Shown: positions 7,022 to 14,994 of the stretch, in pieces
How the letters are laid out: each line of letters begins with the position of its first letter
Numbering within the stretch: the first letter of the stretch is position 1
Origin: Planctomycetota bacterium
GTDB lineage: Bacteria > Planctomycetota > Brocadiia > JAADGH01
Reading direction: 5' to 3'
Assembly: GCA_013152475.1 (NCBI GenBank)
Contig: JAADGH010000137.1
Span: 1 to 32,148, forward strand
DNA length: 32,148 nt
Position numbers and translations under genes: made by a program
The notes under the pieces: model-generated
What the model was told of the DNA's origin: nothing
Database searches by the model: none
Seen by the model: only the letters and a program-made list of their open reading frames with translations

Positions 7022-8137
7022 ATGCAAAGCACGACCACACTCCGGAAATGGGACGAGCGGGAGGCGATCTTCAAGAGCCCGCGCTGGATCGGCCTCCTGT
7101 TCGCGCTGATCGGCATCGGGGTCATTGTCGGCTGCGCTATCGGCAAGACCTACCGACAACACAACGGCTGGGTGCCCTTTGCTGTCGGAGGACTGTTCGC
7201 GGTCATCGGCATCCTCGCCTTCTGCTTTATGGATGAGTGCCGGCTTGATCTGATCAATCGCCGGTACTACAGGAAGAAGGGGTTCTTCCTCTCGCCGAAA
7301 ACGACGGAGTCCACCTTCGACGATTTCCGCGGTTTACTCTTCAAGACAGAACGGCGGAGCAATAGCAACAGCAGCTCCTCTTCTTACACCGTGTGGTGCG
7401 TTTATCTCCAGTGGAACGATGGGGATAAGATACCCATTGGCGAGTGGCGCGACCCGTTGGAGGCGCACAACAAGCTGGAGGAGTTCGCCAAGAAACTGAA
7501 CCTGCCCATGATCGATACCACCGGCGGCGAAGAGGTGGTGTGCTCCATCGAAGAGGCGGACGTCACCTTCCGCGAAAAGGCGGCCGAGCGGAAGGCGGCG
7601 GGGGAAGCGCCCTTCGAGTTTCCCGCGCCGCCCGCCGACCTGCGGATGGAGTTCTCGGTCGAAGGCAAGGAGATCCATTTCACCCTGCCGCGGGTGGGTC
7701 TGGGCCGTGCATCGATCTTCTTCGGCGTGTTTGCGCTTTTCTGGAACGGCATCGTTTTCTTTTTCATTGTCGCCCTGCTGATGGGGAATGTGGAGAATGC
7801 TCCAAACCTGGTCCTCATGTTCCTGTTTTTGGTTCCTTTTGTGGCCGCGGGTATTGCCATGGCGTTCGGGGTGCTATACGTTGCGCTGGCGAAGACCCAT
7901 GTGCTTGCAAACCCCGATCACATCAGGAGTTACGCCACGTTCTTCGGCAGGGACTGGGGGGTCAAGACGATCCCCTGCGCGGAGATCGAGGAGATCGGAT
8001 TGCACAAGGCCGACGAAAGCGGCAAGGAGAGCATCTATATCCGGTCCGACCAGGTCGGCATCGACATCGGCAGCGACCTGCGAGACAGCGAGAAGCAATG
8101 GCTATGCAGCGCGATCCAGGCCATTGTTGCCGCGTGA
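7022..8137 (+). CDS. Hypothetical four-TM membrane protein with Ser-rich loop
   Basis: 371 aa. The ATG at 7022 is preferred over the one at 7016 because GGAGG (7011-7015) is 6 nt away. Membrane segments: about residues 22-43 (WIGLLFALIGIGVIVG), 52-72, 229-253 (IFFGVFALFWNGIVFFFIVALL) and 262-287. Between the pairs lies a cytoplasmic or periplasmic domain starting with a run RRSNSNSSSSSY, followed by VWCVYLQWNDGDKIPIGEW, which looks like a beta-rich PH-like or DUF3592-like fold. The C-terminal 70 residues repeat a similar strand pattern (IYIRSDQVGIDIG). No enzymatic motif. Its stop is only 6 nt from the convergent adenylate cyclase stop, with no terminator in between. Confidence 0.65.
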   Translation: MQSTTTLRKWDEREAIFKSPRWIGLLFALIGIGVIVGCAIGKTYRQHNGWVPFAVGGLFAVIGILAFCFMDECRLDLINRRYYRKKGFFLSPKTTESTFDDFRGLLFKTERRSNSNSSSSSYTVWCVYLQWNDGDKIPIGEWRDPLEAHNKLEEFAKKLNLPMIDTTGGEEVVCSIEEADVTFREKAAERKAAGEAPFEFPAPPADLRMEFSVEGKEIHFTLPRVGLGRASIFFGVFALFWNGIVFFFIVALLMGNVENAPNLVLMFLFLVPFVAAGIAMAFGVLYVALAKTHVLANPDHIRSYATFFGRDWGVKTIPCAEIEEIGLHKADESGKESIYIRSDQVGIDIGSDLRDSEKQWLCSAIQAIVAA

Positions 8138-8143
8138 CCGGAT

Positions 8144-9358
8144 TTAGCCTGGCGCGTCCGCTCCCATCAGCGGGGCATGAGGCACGCCGTAGATTTCGAC
8201 CGGCGCATCTCTCCCGCGGACCTTCGCCACGCCGCATGAAACGGCCCCCCTTCTATCGGTTAACCGCTCGAAGGTGGACTGACTGATGATAATCTTCGTA
8301 TCATACTCCTTGGTCAGCTTCTCCAGGCGGGCCGCCAGGTTCACGCCGTCACCGATCACGGTATAGTCCATCCGCCGGTCGGTTCCGACATTCCCGGCGA
8401 TGACATCCGCCGTGTTGATCCCGACGCCGATCTCAACGGGACAGAACCCGTTCGACACCCTTCGCCGGTTGAACTCCGCCACCTCCTCCATGATCTCCAC
8501 CGCCGCCTGGACGGCGCGGTCTGCGTCATCGGGGTGGGACATCGGCGCGCCGAAAAGGGCCATGAGGCAGTCGCCCATGAACTTGTCCAGCGTGCCGCGA
8601 TGGCGGAAGATCACCTCGGTGGTGACACGAAGGTAGTCATTGAGAAACCCGATCACCTCCTCCGGCCGGTGACTCTCGGCCATCGGGGTGAAGCCTCGAA
8701 TGTCGGCGAAGAGGATGGTCACCGACTGGCGCCTGCCCCCCAGTTGGAGCAGGGCGGGGTCCTGGGCGATGCGCTCGACAAGCTCCGGGGGGAGAAAGCG
8801 CGCGAGGTGTTCCTTCCGCGTGACATCGGCCATGAGGACGGTCAGGCGCATCATGACGAAATAGCTGAGCACGCCGAGCAGCAGCAGAACGGCCGCCGTG
8901 CCGAAGGCATCCCCGAAGGGCACGGCCAGCCAGACCCCCACCACCACGAGATCGGCCATGACCAGTCCCGTCGCATAGGCCACGGCCCATTTCGACAGGC
9001 GGATGGAGGCGGTGACAATCAGGAATGCGCCGAAAAGCGCCATCGCCATGAGCAGCGCCTCTCCCGACCAGCTCTCCATGTCCCACACCGTCACATACAG
9101 GATGACGGCGGCGTCGGCGGTGACGATGATATACTTGAACCAATACCGGCTTGCCCAGCGATAGGTCGCCAGCAGCGCAGCGATGAGATAGACGAGGCAG
9201 ACGATATCCAGCCACCAGAGAGAGGCGGGCAGGTCCTGCTGGAAGAAATCCGGGACAATCGTCAGCACCAGACCGAAGCGCAGCCACGCAAGGATTTTCT
9301 CGTTCCGGGTCGCCTCGTGTTGGAGCGTTCGCTGGATGAAATCGTCTGTGGCGTCCAC
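8144..9358 (-). CDS. Class III adenylate cyclase, six-TM membrane type
   Basis: 404 aa with a GTG start; no in-frame ATG occurs before residue 100. Residues 22-175 contain about six hydrophobic helices that form a membrane sensor. A linker (ARFLPPELVERIAQDP) leads to the catalytic CHD domain at about 205-390. Metal-binding Asp219 (FADIRGFT) and Asp263 (DKFMGDCLMALFG) are present. The adenine-selecting Lys259/Asp337 pair (VIGDGVNLAARLE) and the Asn340/Arg344 transition-state residues are all present. This predicts an active ATP-to-cAMP cyclase rather than a guanylate cyclase. It follows the PPOX gene by 39 nt and may be its operon partner. What the membrane part senses is unknown. Confidence 0.9.
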   Translation of the reverse strand: MDATDDFIQRTLQHEATRNEKILAWLRFGLVLTIVPDFFQQDLPASLWWLDIVCLVYLIAALLATYRWASRYWFKYIIVTADAAVILYVTVWDMESWSGEALLMAMALFGAFLIVTASIRLSKWAVAYATGLVMADLVVVGVWLAVPFGDAFGTAAVLLLLGVLSYFVMMRLTVLMADVTRKEHLARFLPPELVERIAQDPALLQLGGRRQSVTILFADIRGFTPMAESHRPEEVIGFLNDYLRVTTEVIFRHRGTLDKFMGDCLMALFGAPMSHPDDADRAVQAAVEIMEEVAEFNRRRVSNGFCPVEIGVGINTADVIAGNVGTDRRMDYTVIGDGVNLAARLEKLTKEYDTKIIISQSTFERLTDRRGAVSCGVAKVRGRDAPVEIYGVPHAPLMGADAPG

Positions 9359-9397
9359 GTCGCTATGTTTCCAACATGGGCGGGCGGATGTCCCGGC

Positions 9398-9832
9398 CTA
9401 CACCTCGACCCGCATCGGCTCAATCCCCTGGCTCAGATCGAGGTATTCAATGACCTGCGTCTTGAAAGAGATGAGGCCAAAATCGGAGTCATCGGGGCTC
9501 TCGTGATAGTCGGCGCAGGCGGGGACCTGGTCCCAGAATTTTTTCTTGCGATCGAGCGATTCCACCATTTCGGCCGTGCCCGAGAGGGTGGCCACCTGCT
9601 TGTAGTCCTCAGAGGAAAACAGGAGCTGGGCCTTGGGGTTTTGCCCCATCTGCCGGACCTTCCTCGCCGAGGCGCTGGTCGCCATCAGAATCTCGAAATT
9701 CCCTTCGAGCACCAGGGCCCCCATCCACCGCATCTGAGGGGCGTTGTCCCCGTCAACCGTCCCAAGCACGAACACGATCTGCTCCCCGGTGATCAGCTCG
9801 CGGACCTTCGCCTTGATCTCCTCCGGCGTCAT
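9398..9832 (-). CDS. Pyridoxamine 5'-phosphate oxidase-family flavoprotein
   Basis: 144 aa with a strong AGGAGG Shine-Dalgarno about 7 nt before the ATG. The split-barrel flavin-binding pattern is seen: IVFVLGTVDGDNAPQMRWMGAL (residues 19-40), ILMATSASARKVRQMGQNPKAQLLF and VATLSGTAEMV, with a C-terminal FGLISFKTQVIEYLDL. It matches the small 'general stress protein 26' type of PPOX-like proteins that bind FMN or F420/heme rather than true PdxH. The substrate cannot be predicted. It is soluble, cytoplasmic, and placed between the isomerase-like gene (63 nt upstream) and the cyclase. Confidence 0.83.
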   Translation of the reverse strand: MTPEEIKAKVRELITGEQIVFVLGTVDGDNAPQMRWMGALVLEGNFEILMATSASARKVRQMGQNPKAQLLFSSEDYKQVATLSGTAEMVESLDRKKKFWDQVPACADYHESPDDSDFGLISFKTQVIEYLDLSQGIEPMRVEV

Positions 9833-9895
9833 GGCAATTTCCTCCTAAAGGCAAATGAAGTTTGGCTCGGCCCGGTCTCACAATTCGACCCGCTC

Positions 9896-10693
9896 TCAAT
9901 ATCCCAGTTTTCGCAGATATTCCCGGTTCGCCTTTGCCGCCTCGGCCGGTGGCTTTGGTGGAAAGCACTCGTCGAGCTCCACCGAGATCCAGCCGTCATA
10001 TCCCGCCTCTTCCAGCGCGGTCATCACCTTCCCCACGTCCAGGCCCAGGTTCCCCGCGCCCAGTTCGGCAAAACGCGCATCCTGACGGAACCGGCCCTTC
10101 CGATAGTCCCAATTCGCCGGATCATCCGCGTGAGTATCCTTCAGGTGGACGTGGCCGATTCGCCCCCCGCACCACTTGATCGCATCCATGGGGTCCGACC
10201 CGGCAGCAAGGATGTGCCCCGTGTCCAGAAGCAAATACAATCCCGGCGCGACGTCAAGCAGCCTCTTTGCGTCCTCGGACGTCTCGATCATGCGCCCCAG
10301 ATGGGCATGGTGGAAGGGCTTGATCTTCCGCTCTTCGGCATAGGCGATGGACTCCGCAAGTGACTCGCCCGCCCGTTTAAAGTCCTCATCGCCCGGGTCC
10401 GGGCCGCCGAAGTCCTTCTTCGCCGCGCCCTGGATCTCGGCCGCGTCGTTGCCGAGGGCCGCATTGAAGTCGATGCGATGCTGGTAGTCCGCCCCGCTCG
10501 CGTTGACGATGCGCAGTCCATACTTCGCTGCGGTGGACTGGAGCCAGACGAGCTGTTCGGCCCATTGGATCTTGAAGCCCTCCAGCCCATCGTATCCGGC
10601 CTCGGCGACCTGGCGCATGATCTTCTCGGGGTTCTCGTTTTGCTCTCCGCGCCATTGGATCAGATGGCAGCAGATGCGAAATTTCTTGGCCAT
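9896..10693 (-). CDS. Sugar phosphate isomerase/epimerase (xylose isomerase-like TIM barrel)
   Basis: 265 aa from ATG 10693, with GGAGGGAGGAG ideally placed upstream. The AP-endonuclease-2-type barrel is recognisable: MRQVAEAGYDGLEGF near residue 26, LYLLLDTGHILAAG with Asp157/His160, IGHVHLKDTH with His181/His183/Asp186, and a terminal ISVELDE with Glu239. These are the usual divalent-metal ligands of this fold; the first Glu of the set is less clear (Glu137 is a candidate). Such proteins isomerise or epimerise keto sugars or inositol derivatives. The gene has its own divergent promoter and leads a three-gene minus-strand group with the PPOX and cyclase genes. Confidence 0.85.
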   Translation of the reverse strand: MAKKFRICCHLIQWRGEQNENPEKIMRQVAEAGYDGLEGFKIQWAEQLVWLQSTAAKYGLRIVNASGADYQHRIDFNAALGNDAAEIQGAAKKDFGGPDPGDEDFKRAGESLAESIAYAEERKIKPFHHAHLGRMIETSEDAKRLLDVAPGLYLLLDTGHILAAGSDPMDAIKWCGGRIGHVHLKDTHADDPANWDYRKGRFRQDARFAELGAGNLGLDVGKVMTALEEAGYDGWISVELDECFPPKPPAEAAKANREYLRKLGY

Positions 10694-10740
10694 TCCGGAA
10701 GCTCCTCCCTCCCAAACGCATGGATGAAAATCCTGTAGTG

Positions 10741-10770
10741 ATTCTATCCGTAGACGTAAGCTGCGGTCAA
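10741..10770 (-). promoter_or_regulatory. Promoter for the isomerase gene
   Basis: Read on the minus strand: TTGACC (10770-10765), 18 nt, TAGAAT (10746-10741). It lies about 50 nt before the ATG at 10693 and is back to back with the promoter of the plus-strand amidohydrolase. Confidence 0.7.
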
Positions 10771-10832
10771 TGGAAAAATGGCCGCGAGCGCATCCCCGTC
10801 CCCCAGGCGTTGCCCATGCCATCCGAAAACCG

Positions 10833-10861
10833 TTGACACCTGCGCGGCACAGGCGTAGAAT
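10833..10861 (+). promoter_or_regulatory. Promoter for the amidohydrolase gene
   Basis: TTGACA (10833-10838), 17 nt, TAGAAT (10856-10861), 11 of 12 consensus bases. The predicted transcript would begin near 10868, just after the ATG at 10864. This excludes 10864 as a normal start and supports GTG 10918. Confidence 0.8.
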
Positions 10862-10917
10862 CCATGAGAATGCGCGAACGCCGGGCCGGAGGGACCGCCC
10901 TGTGGGATGGACATGCT

Positions 10918-12237
10918 GTGCAATCAAGCCAACTGAGAAACACCATCCGACTCGAACTCGACAAGATTCGGGTCGTCGATACCCACGAGCACACCGAGGC
11001 GGTGGACTTCGCCCGTACCCAGAGAAACCAGATCTTTCGCACCTTCTCCCGCAGCTTCATTCAGCACGACCTCTCCAATGCCGGCGTCTCCGCGGGGCGC
11101 TGGCGGGCAACGACCCAGGGCGATGCCGCCGGATGGATCGGCCTCCGACGCTATGTTGACCTGTGCCGCAACACCGGATATTTCCGATGCTTTCTTCGGG
11201 CCGTGCGCGATCTGCTGGATATGGACCTCGTCGAGCTCACAGATGAAAACTGGGAGAGAATCTCCGAAGCGCTCGTTTCGGCAAACGAAAGACCCGATTG
11301 GTACTCCTATGTCCTCCGGGATCGGGCGAACATCGACGTGGCCCTCTGGGACCGCTCGCCCGACGAGCCGCAATGGCCCACCATGGACCCGAGTCTTTTT
11401 CTTCCCACGCGTCGCTTCGACGCCTTCGCATGGGTCGCCTCCCCTCACTATCGCCGCCACCTGCAGCAGGGCTTCGGCATGGAGCCTGCCACCCTCGCCG
11501 ATGTACTGGATATGCTGGACGCCGCCTTCGACCGAGCGGTGGCGGCCGGCATCGCGGGGGTGAAGGTCGCCGCCGCCTATTTCCGACCGCTCGATTTCGG
11601 CCCTTGTGACCGCAACACGGCATCGACGGTCCTCAGCATGCCGACAGAGGACATCGGCCCGGCAGAGGCACGCATCTACGAAAACTTCATCTACGGGAAG
11701 ATCTTTGAGAAGTGCGCCGAGCACGGCTTCCCCATCCTGATGCACACCGGCATGCCGTCCACCGGCGGCCTGATCCAGCAGGGGAACCCGCTGGCGCTGA
11801 AAGGCACCATTGCGCGGTTTCCTGCGGCCACGTTCGTGCTCCTGCATGGGGGATATCCGTTCACCAACGAGGCGGCCTCGCTCGCCGTGACGTATCCGAA
11901 TGTCTACGTCGAGGGCTCGTGGATGCCGATCCTCACCCCGTTCGGCTATAGCCGGACGCTGGCCGGATGGCTGGACGTGCTGCCCGTGGAGCGCATCCTC
12001 GCCTGGGGGGGCGATGCCATCCGGGTGGAGATGAGCTACGGTTCGCTCGTCATGGCCAAGGACGCGGCGGCGGATGTGCTGGCGCAAAGGATGGAGAAGG
12101 GCGTCCTCTCCGAGACAAAGGCCATCGACGTCGCCTGTCGAATCTTCAGGGAGAACGCGAGGGCCTTGTTCCGGACCGATGAAAACAAAGACAGCCGTCT
12201 GGGCAGAGGCGCGCCGAGCCGAGAGAATGTGGCTTGA
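10918..12237 (+). CDS. Amidohydrolase_2-family metal-dependent hydrolase
   Basis: 439 aa if started at GTG 10918, which follows a GGGATGG stretch. The ATGs at 10864 and 10870 lie at or before the transcription start predicted from the promoter. The first strand has the metal motif VVDTHEHTE (His23, His25). Later come LMHTGMPSTGG (His in the middle of the barrel), FVLLHGGYPF and ILAWGGDAIRVE, whose Asp is the last metal/catalytic ligand. This is the Amidohydro_2 (decarboxylase/lactonase, COG2159) layout. Substrates in the family range from aromatic carboxylates to lactones and uronates. Placement between sugar-isomerase and aldo/keto reductase genes hints at sugar-acid or lactone metabolism. 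Cytoplasmic. Confidence 0.82.
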   Translation: MQSSQLRNTIRLELDKIRVVDTHEHTEAVDFARTQRNQIFRTFSRSFIQHDLSNAGVSAGRWRATTQGDAAGWIGLRRYVDLCRNTGYFRCFLRAVRDLLDMDLVELTDENWERISEALVSANERPDWYSYVLRDRANIDVALWDRSPDEPQWPTMDPSLFLPTRRFDAFAWVASPHYRRHLQQGFGMEPATLADVLDMLDAAFDRAVAAGIAGVKVAAAYFRPLDFGPCDRNTASTVLSMPTEDIGPAEARIYENFIYGKIFEKCAEHGFPILMHTGMPSTGGLIQQGNPLALKGTIARFPAATFVLLHGGYPFTNEAASLAVTYPNVYVEGSWMPILTPFGYSRTLAGWLDVLPVERILAWGGDAIRVEMSYGSLVMAKDAAADVLAQRMEKGVLSETKAIDVACRIFRENARALFRTDENKDSRLGRGAPSRENVA

Positions 12238-12262
12238 CAATCTCCCGCCCTTCTCGTATGGT
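12234..12262 (+). promoter_or_regulatory. Promoter for the aldo/keto reductase gene
   Basis: TTGACA (12234-12239), 17 nt, TATGGT (12257-12262). The -35 box overlaps the stop codon of the amidohydrolase, so the reductase can be transcribed independently. The start codon at 12315 is about 45 nt downstream of the expected transcription start. Confidence 0.65.
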
Positions 12263-12314
12263 CCCTTAGCAGATTAGACAGAGCACGGAATTGTGATACA
12301 TGAGGAGCTCACCC

Positions 12315-13271
12315 ATGCAGACCATCCAGCTCGGCAAGACGGACCTGATTGTCTCGCGCATCTGCTTCGGCTGCTGGCAGCTTTCGCCCAAGTTCTGGGG
12401 GGAAGTCCCCCTGGGCCCCTGGCGCGAAGCCATCAAGAAGGCGCTTGACGTGGGCGTCAACTTCATCGACACCGCCGACGCCTACGGCGACGGCTACGCC
12501 GAAAGCTCCCTCGGCGACTTCCTTGCCAAGGAAGGACTCCGCGACCGCTTCGTCATTGCCACCAAATTCTACTGGAACTTCGAGCGGGAGAAGCGCTACC
12601 CTGACACGAGCCATGACTACATCATTCGCGAATGCGAGGCATCGCTGAAGCGCCTGAAGACCGACCGGATCGATCTCTACCAGATTCACGCCTGGGACCC
12701 GCTCATCCGGCCCGACGAGGTCGCCGCCGCCTTCGGCCAACTGAAGAAGCAGGGCAAGGTCCGCTGGTTCGGCGTGAGCAACTGGAACGCCGACCAGATC
12801 CGCATGGGCCTGGAGCACTTCGACATCGAGTGCCTCCAGCCGCGCTACAGCCTGCTCACCCGCGAGATCGAGGAGCGCGAGCTGCCCCTCTGCCTGGGGA
12901 AGCGGATCGGCGTCATCGCCTTCTCGTCGCTGTACCGGGGCCTGCTCACGGGGAAATACCCCCGCGATCACAAGTTCACTGACACCCGCGCTGACCTGCC
13001 CCTCTTCCAGGGCAAGGCGTTCCAGCGCATGATGGACGCCATGGACGATCTGAAGCCCTTCGCCGAGAAGCACGGCCTCACGCTGCCGCAGTTGGCCATC
13101 CGTTGGATCCTCACGCACCCCGCACTGTCATGCGCGATCGTGGGCATCAAGACCGCCGAGCACATCGAGACCATCGCCCCCGCCGGCGATGCCATCCTCC
13201 CGAGCACCGACTGGTGGGACATCGCTGACATCATCGAGACGGCGGAGGAGGAGGCGAAGAAGGCGGACTGA
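12315..13271 (+). CDS. Aldo/keto reductase
   Basis: 318 aa from ATG 12315; AGGAG at 12302-12306 is 8 nt away, while the ATG at 12300 has no site. A complete catalytic tetrad is visible: Asp52 and Tyr57 in NFIDTADAYG, Lys84 in FVIATKFYW and His125 in DLYQIHAWD. The N-terminal KTDLIVSRICFGCWQL and the C-terminal nucleotide-phosphate segment (ALSCAIVGIKTAEHIE) are as in the YajO/IolS-like subfamily, cytoplasmic NADPH-dependent reductases of sugar aldehydes and inosose-type substrates. It is unlike the tetrad-less relative at 5471. It stops 36 nt before the convergent shikimate kinase stop; the interval shows no clear terminator. Confidence 0.92.
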   Translation: MQTIQLGKTDLIVSRICFGCWQLSPKFWGEVPLGPWREAIKKALDVGVNFIDTADAYGDGYAESSLGDFLAKEGLRDRFVIATKFYWNFEREKRYPDTSHDYIIRECEASLKRLKTDRIDLYQIHAWDPLIRPDEVAAAFGQLKKQGKVRWFGVSNWNADQIRMGLEHFDIECLQPRYSLLTREIEERELPLCLGKRIGVIAFSSLYRGLLTGKYPRDHKFTDTRADLPLFQGKAFQRMMDAMDDLKPFAEKHGLTLPQLAIRWILTHPALSCAIVGIKTAEHIETIAPAGDAILPSTDWWDIADIIETAEEEAKKAD

Positions 13272-13306
13272 GGTCGCGCGGGTTCGCTCTCACTTCACGG
13301 CCACGT

Positions 13307-13813
13307 TCACGTTGATTGCCGCTCCACCACTGCGGCGACCGTTTGCTCATGGGTCAGGCCCGTGCAGTCGATGGTCGCGTCGGCATACCTGCGATAGAGG
13401 GGTTGGCGTTCATCGAAGAGGTCGCGGAGGGTCTGGCCCGGCTCCATGACCACACCGCGCGAGTCGAGGTCGGTGATTCGCCTCTCCAGCGCATCGAAGG
13501 GCAGGTCCAGGTGAACGATGGCACCCGAGGCCCCGAGATGTTTCATGGCGCGCTCGCTGTACACAACGCTGCCGCCCGTGGCGATGACATGCCGGCGGAG
13601 GTCCAGGGATAAGAGGGCTTGCTCTTCGATCTTGCGGAACGCGGCCGTGCCTTCCGTGTCGATGATGTCCTGCAGGCGGCGGCCCTCTCTGGATTGGATG
13701 ACCACATCGGTATCGACGAAGTCCCGCGACGTGACCTTGGCCAGGAGCACACCGACGGTGCTCTTGCCCACACCGGGCATGCCGATCAGAACGATATTGT
13801 CCTTTTTCCTCAC
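13307..13813 (-). CDS. aroK: Shikimate kinase
   Basis: 168 aa with a GTG start inside a GTGA overlap with the upstream propeller gene stop; AAGGA lies about 9 nt before it. It has the P-loop GMPGVGKST (residues 11-19), the shikimate-binding DTD at 34-36 (FVDTDVVI), the basic FRKIEE segment near residue 60 and a TGGSVV motif in place of GGG, found in several shikimate kinases. It converts shikimate to shikimate-3-phosphate in aromatic amino-acid synthesis, in the cytoplasm. It is the last gene of the eleven-gene redox/propeller operon, an unexpected partner, and no other aro gene is in the window. A shikimate-kinase-like small-molecule kinase of other specificity is possible. Confidence 0.88.
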   Translation of the reverse strand: MRKKDNIVLIGMPGVGKSTVGVLLAKVTSRDFVDTDVVIQSREGRRLQDIIDTEGTAAFRKIEEQALLSLDLRRHVIATGGSVVYSERAMKHLGASGAIVHLDLPFDALERRITDLDSRGVVMEPGQTLRDLFDERQPLYRRYADATIDCTGLTHEQTVAAVVERQST

Positions 13814-14994
13814 CGCTGATTTCCTTCTGCGCGGCCGCTGGAGAGGCAGTAGAGGTGGCCGGAAACATCGCAAAAGACCACGGCTCCCTGACCGATTGCG
13901 GGGGAGGATCGGATCTTTGCACCGGCGACAAACGACCAGATTTCCTTCCCGGTCCGAATGTCGAGGACGTGGAGCTTGCTGTCTTTGCCCGTGATGTAGA
14001 CCCCATCGCCACTGATAGCGGGGGAGGAGTCGAAGCCGGAACGGGCCGCAAAGGTCCACTGGATCTCTCCGGTGTTGGCATCGAGGGAATAGACCGCGCC
14101 CTTCTTGCTCGGGATGCGGCCCTCCGAGTAGGCGGGCGAGCCATAGAACGATTCCTCCTCGATGCGCCTCTCCCACACCTTGCTGCCGTCGGCGATCTTG
14201 AGACAGACCACCACGCCGTCCATCGCGCCCACCGCCACCTTGCCATCGAAGCACACGGGGGCCGTGGGGATCACCGCGCCGACATCGAAAGCCCATTTCT
14301 CTTTGCCCGTCTGCGCGTCGATGGCGCGCAGCGTGTGATCGCACCCGCCGCCGAAGACGAGACCGTCCGAAACGGCGAGGGTCGCATGGATCTGCGCCTG
14401 CGCCTCGAACTTCCACACCAACCCGCCGTCCGCCGCACGCAGGCAATACATATGATTGTCGTACGACCCGAAGACGACGTGCTCTCCGAAACGATTCGCC
14501 GAGGAATGAATCTCGTCCTCCGACTCAAACTGCCAGACCTGCTTGCCGGTCTTCAGGTCGATGGCGAGGAACATGCCGTCCTCATCGCCGATGAAGACCT
14601 TCCCCAAAAACACCAGCGGCGACGCGGCGAAGGACGATTTCGTCTCATACCGCCATCTCAACTTGCCCGTGGCGAGGTCGATGGCGTACACCCCACCGCC
14701 CATGCCCCCCACGTAAACCACTCCGTCTGCAATGGCCGGCGACGACTCACCGCCCCTCTCGATCTTGAACTCCCAGAAAAGGGGCATCTCTCTAAGCGGC
14801 AGGGCGACGGTCGAGCCGTGAAGCGGCCCCCCCTTCTGGAACGCGGGCCATTGGGCGCTCAGCACGTCGGCGGACAGGGCCGGCTCCGCCTGCTTGCCGT
14901 TACCGGCGCGGTCTTGGGGGGGCTCATGGAAGACCCAGAAGCCGATCGCCATACATGCGATCAGGATGAAAACCGTGCCGACGCGTTTCACCAT
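13810..14994 (-). CDS. Membrane-tethered PQQ-like beta-propeller protein
   Basis: 394 aa. ATG 14994 is preceded by AAGGAGGAGG. Residues 6-22 are a hydrophobic anchor (VGTVFILIACMAIGFWV) with positive residues before it, so the propeller is predicted outside the cytoplasmic membrane. Eight repeats of the type A-x-D-x-x-T-G-x-x-x-W are visible, with tryptophan-docking ends LRWRYE, QVWQFE, LVWKFE, EKWAFD, KVWERR, IQWTFA and EIWSF. This is the BamB/quinoprotein-like fold, but the PQQ-binding Cys-Cys pair and catalytic Asp of alcohol dehydrogenases are absent, so a scaffold or binding role is more likely. It overlaps the upstream FeS/FAD gene by 7 nt. Confidence 0.85.
   Translation of the reverse strand: MVKRVGTVFILIACMAIGFWVFHEPPQDRAGNGKQAEPALSADVLSAQWPAFQKGGPLHGSTVALPLREMPLFWEFKIERGGESSPAIADGVVYVGGMGGGVYAIDLATGKLRWRYETKSSFAASPLVFLGKVFIGDEDGMFLAIDLKTGKQVWQFESEDEIHSSANRFGEHVVFGSYDNHMYCLRAADGGLVWKFEAQAQIHATLAVSDGLVFGGGCDHTLRAIDAQTGKEKWAFDVGAVIPTAPVCFDGKVAVGAMDGVVVCLKIADGSKVWERRIEEESFYGSPAYSEGRIPSKKGAVYSLDANTGEIQWTFAARSGFDSSPAISGDGVYITGKDSKLHVLDIRTGKEIWSFVAGAKIRSSPAIGQGAVVFCDVSGHLYCLSSGRAEGNQR

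Noticed and set aside
8534..10363. 609-codon plus-strand frame across cyclase, PPOX and isomerase genes
   Set aside because: Spans three well-supported minus-strand genes and has a His/Asp/Arg-rich shadow composition.
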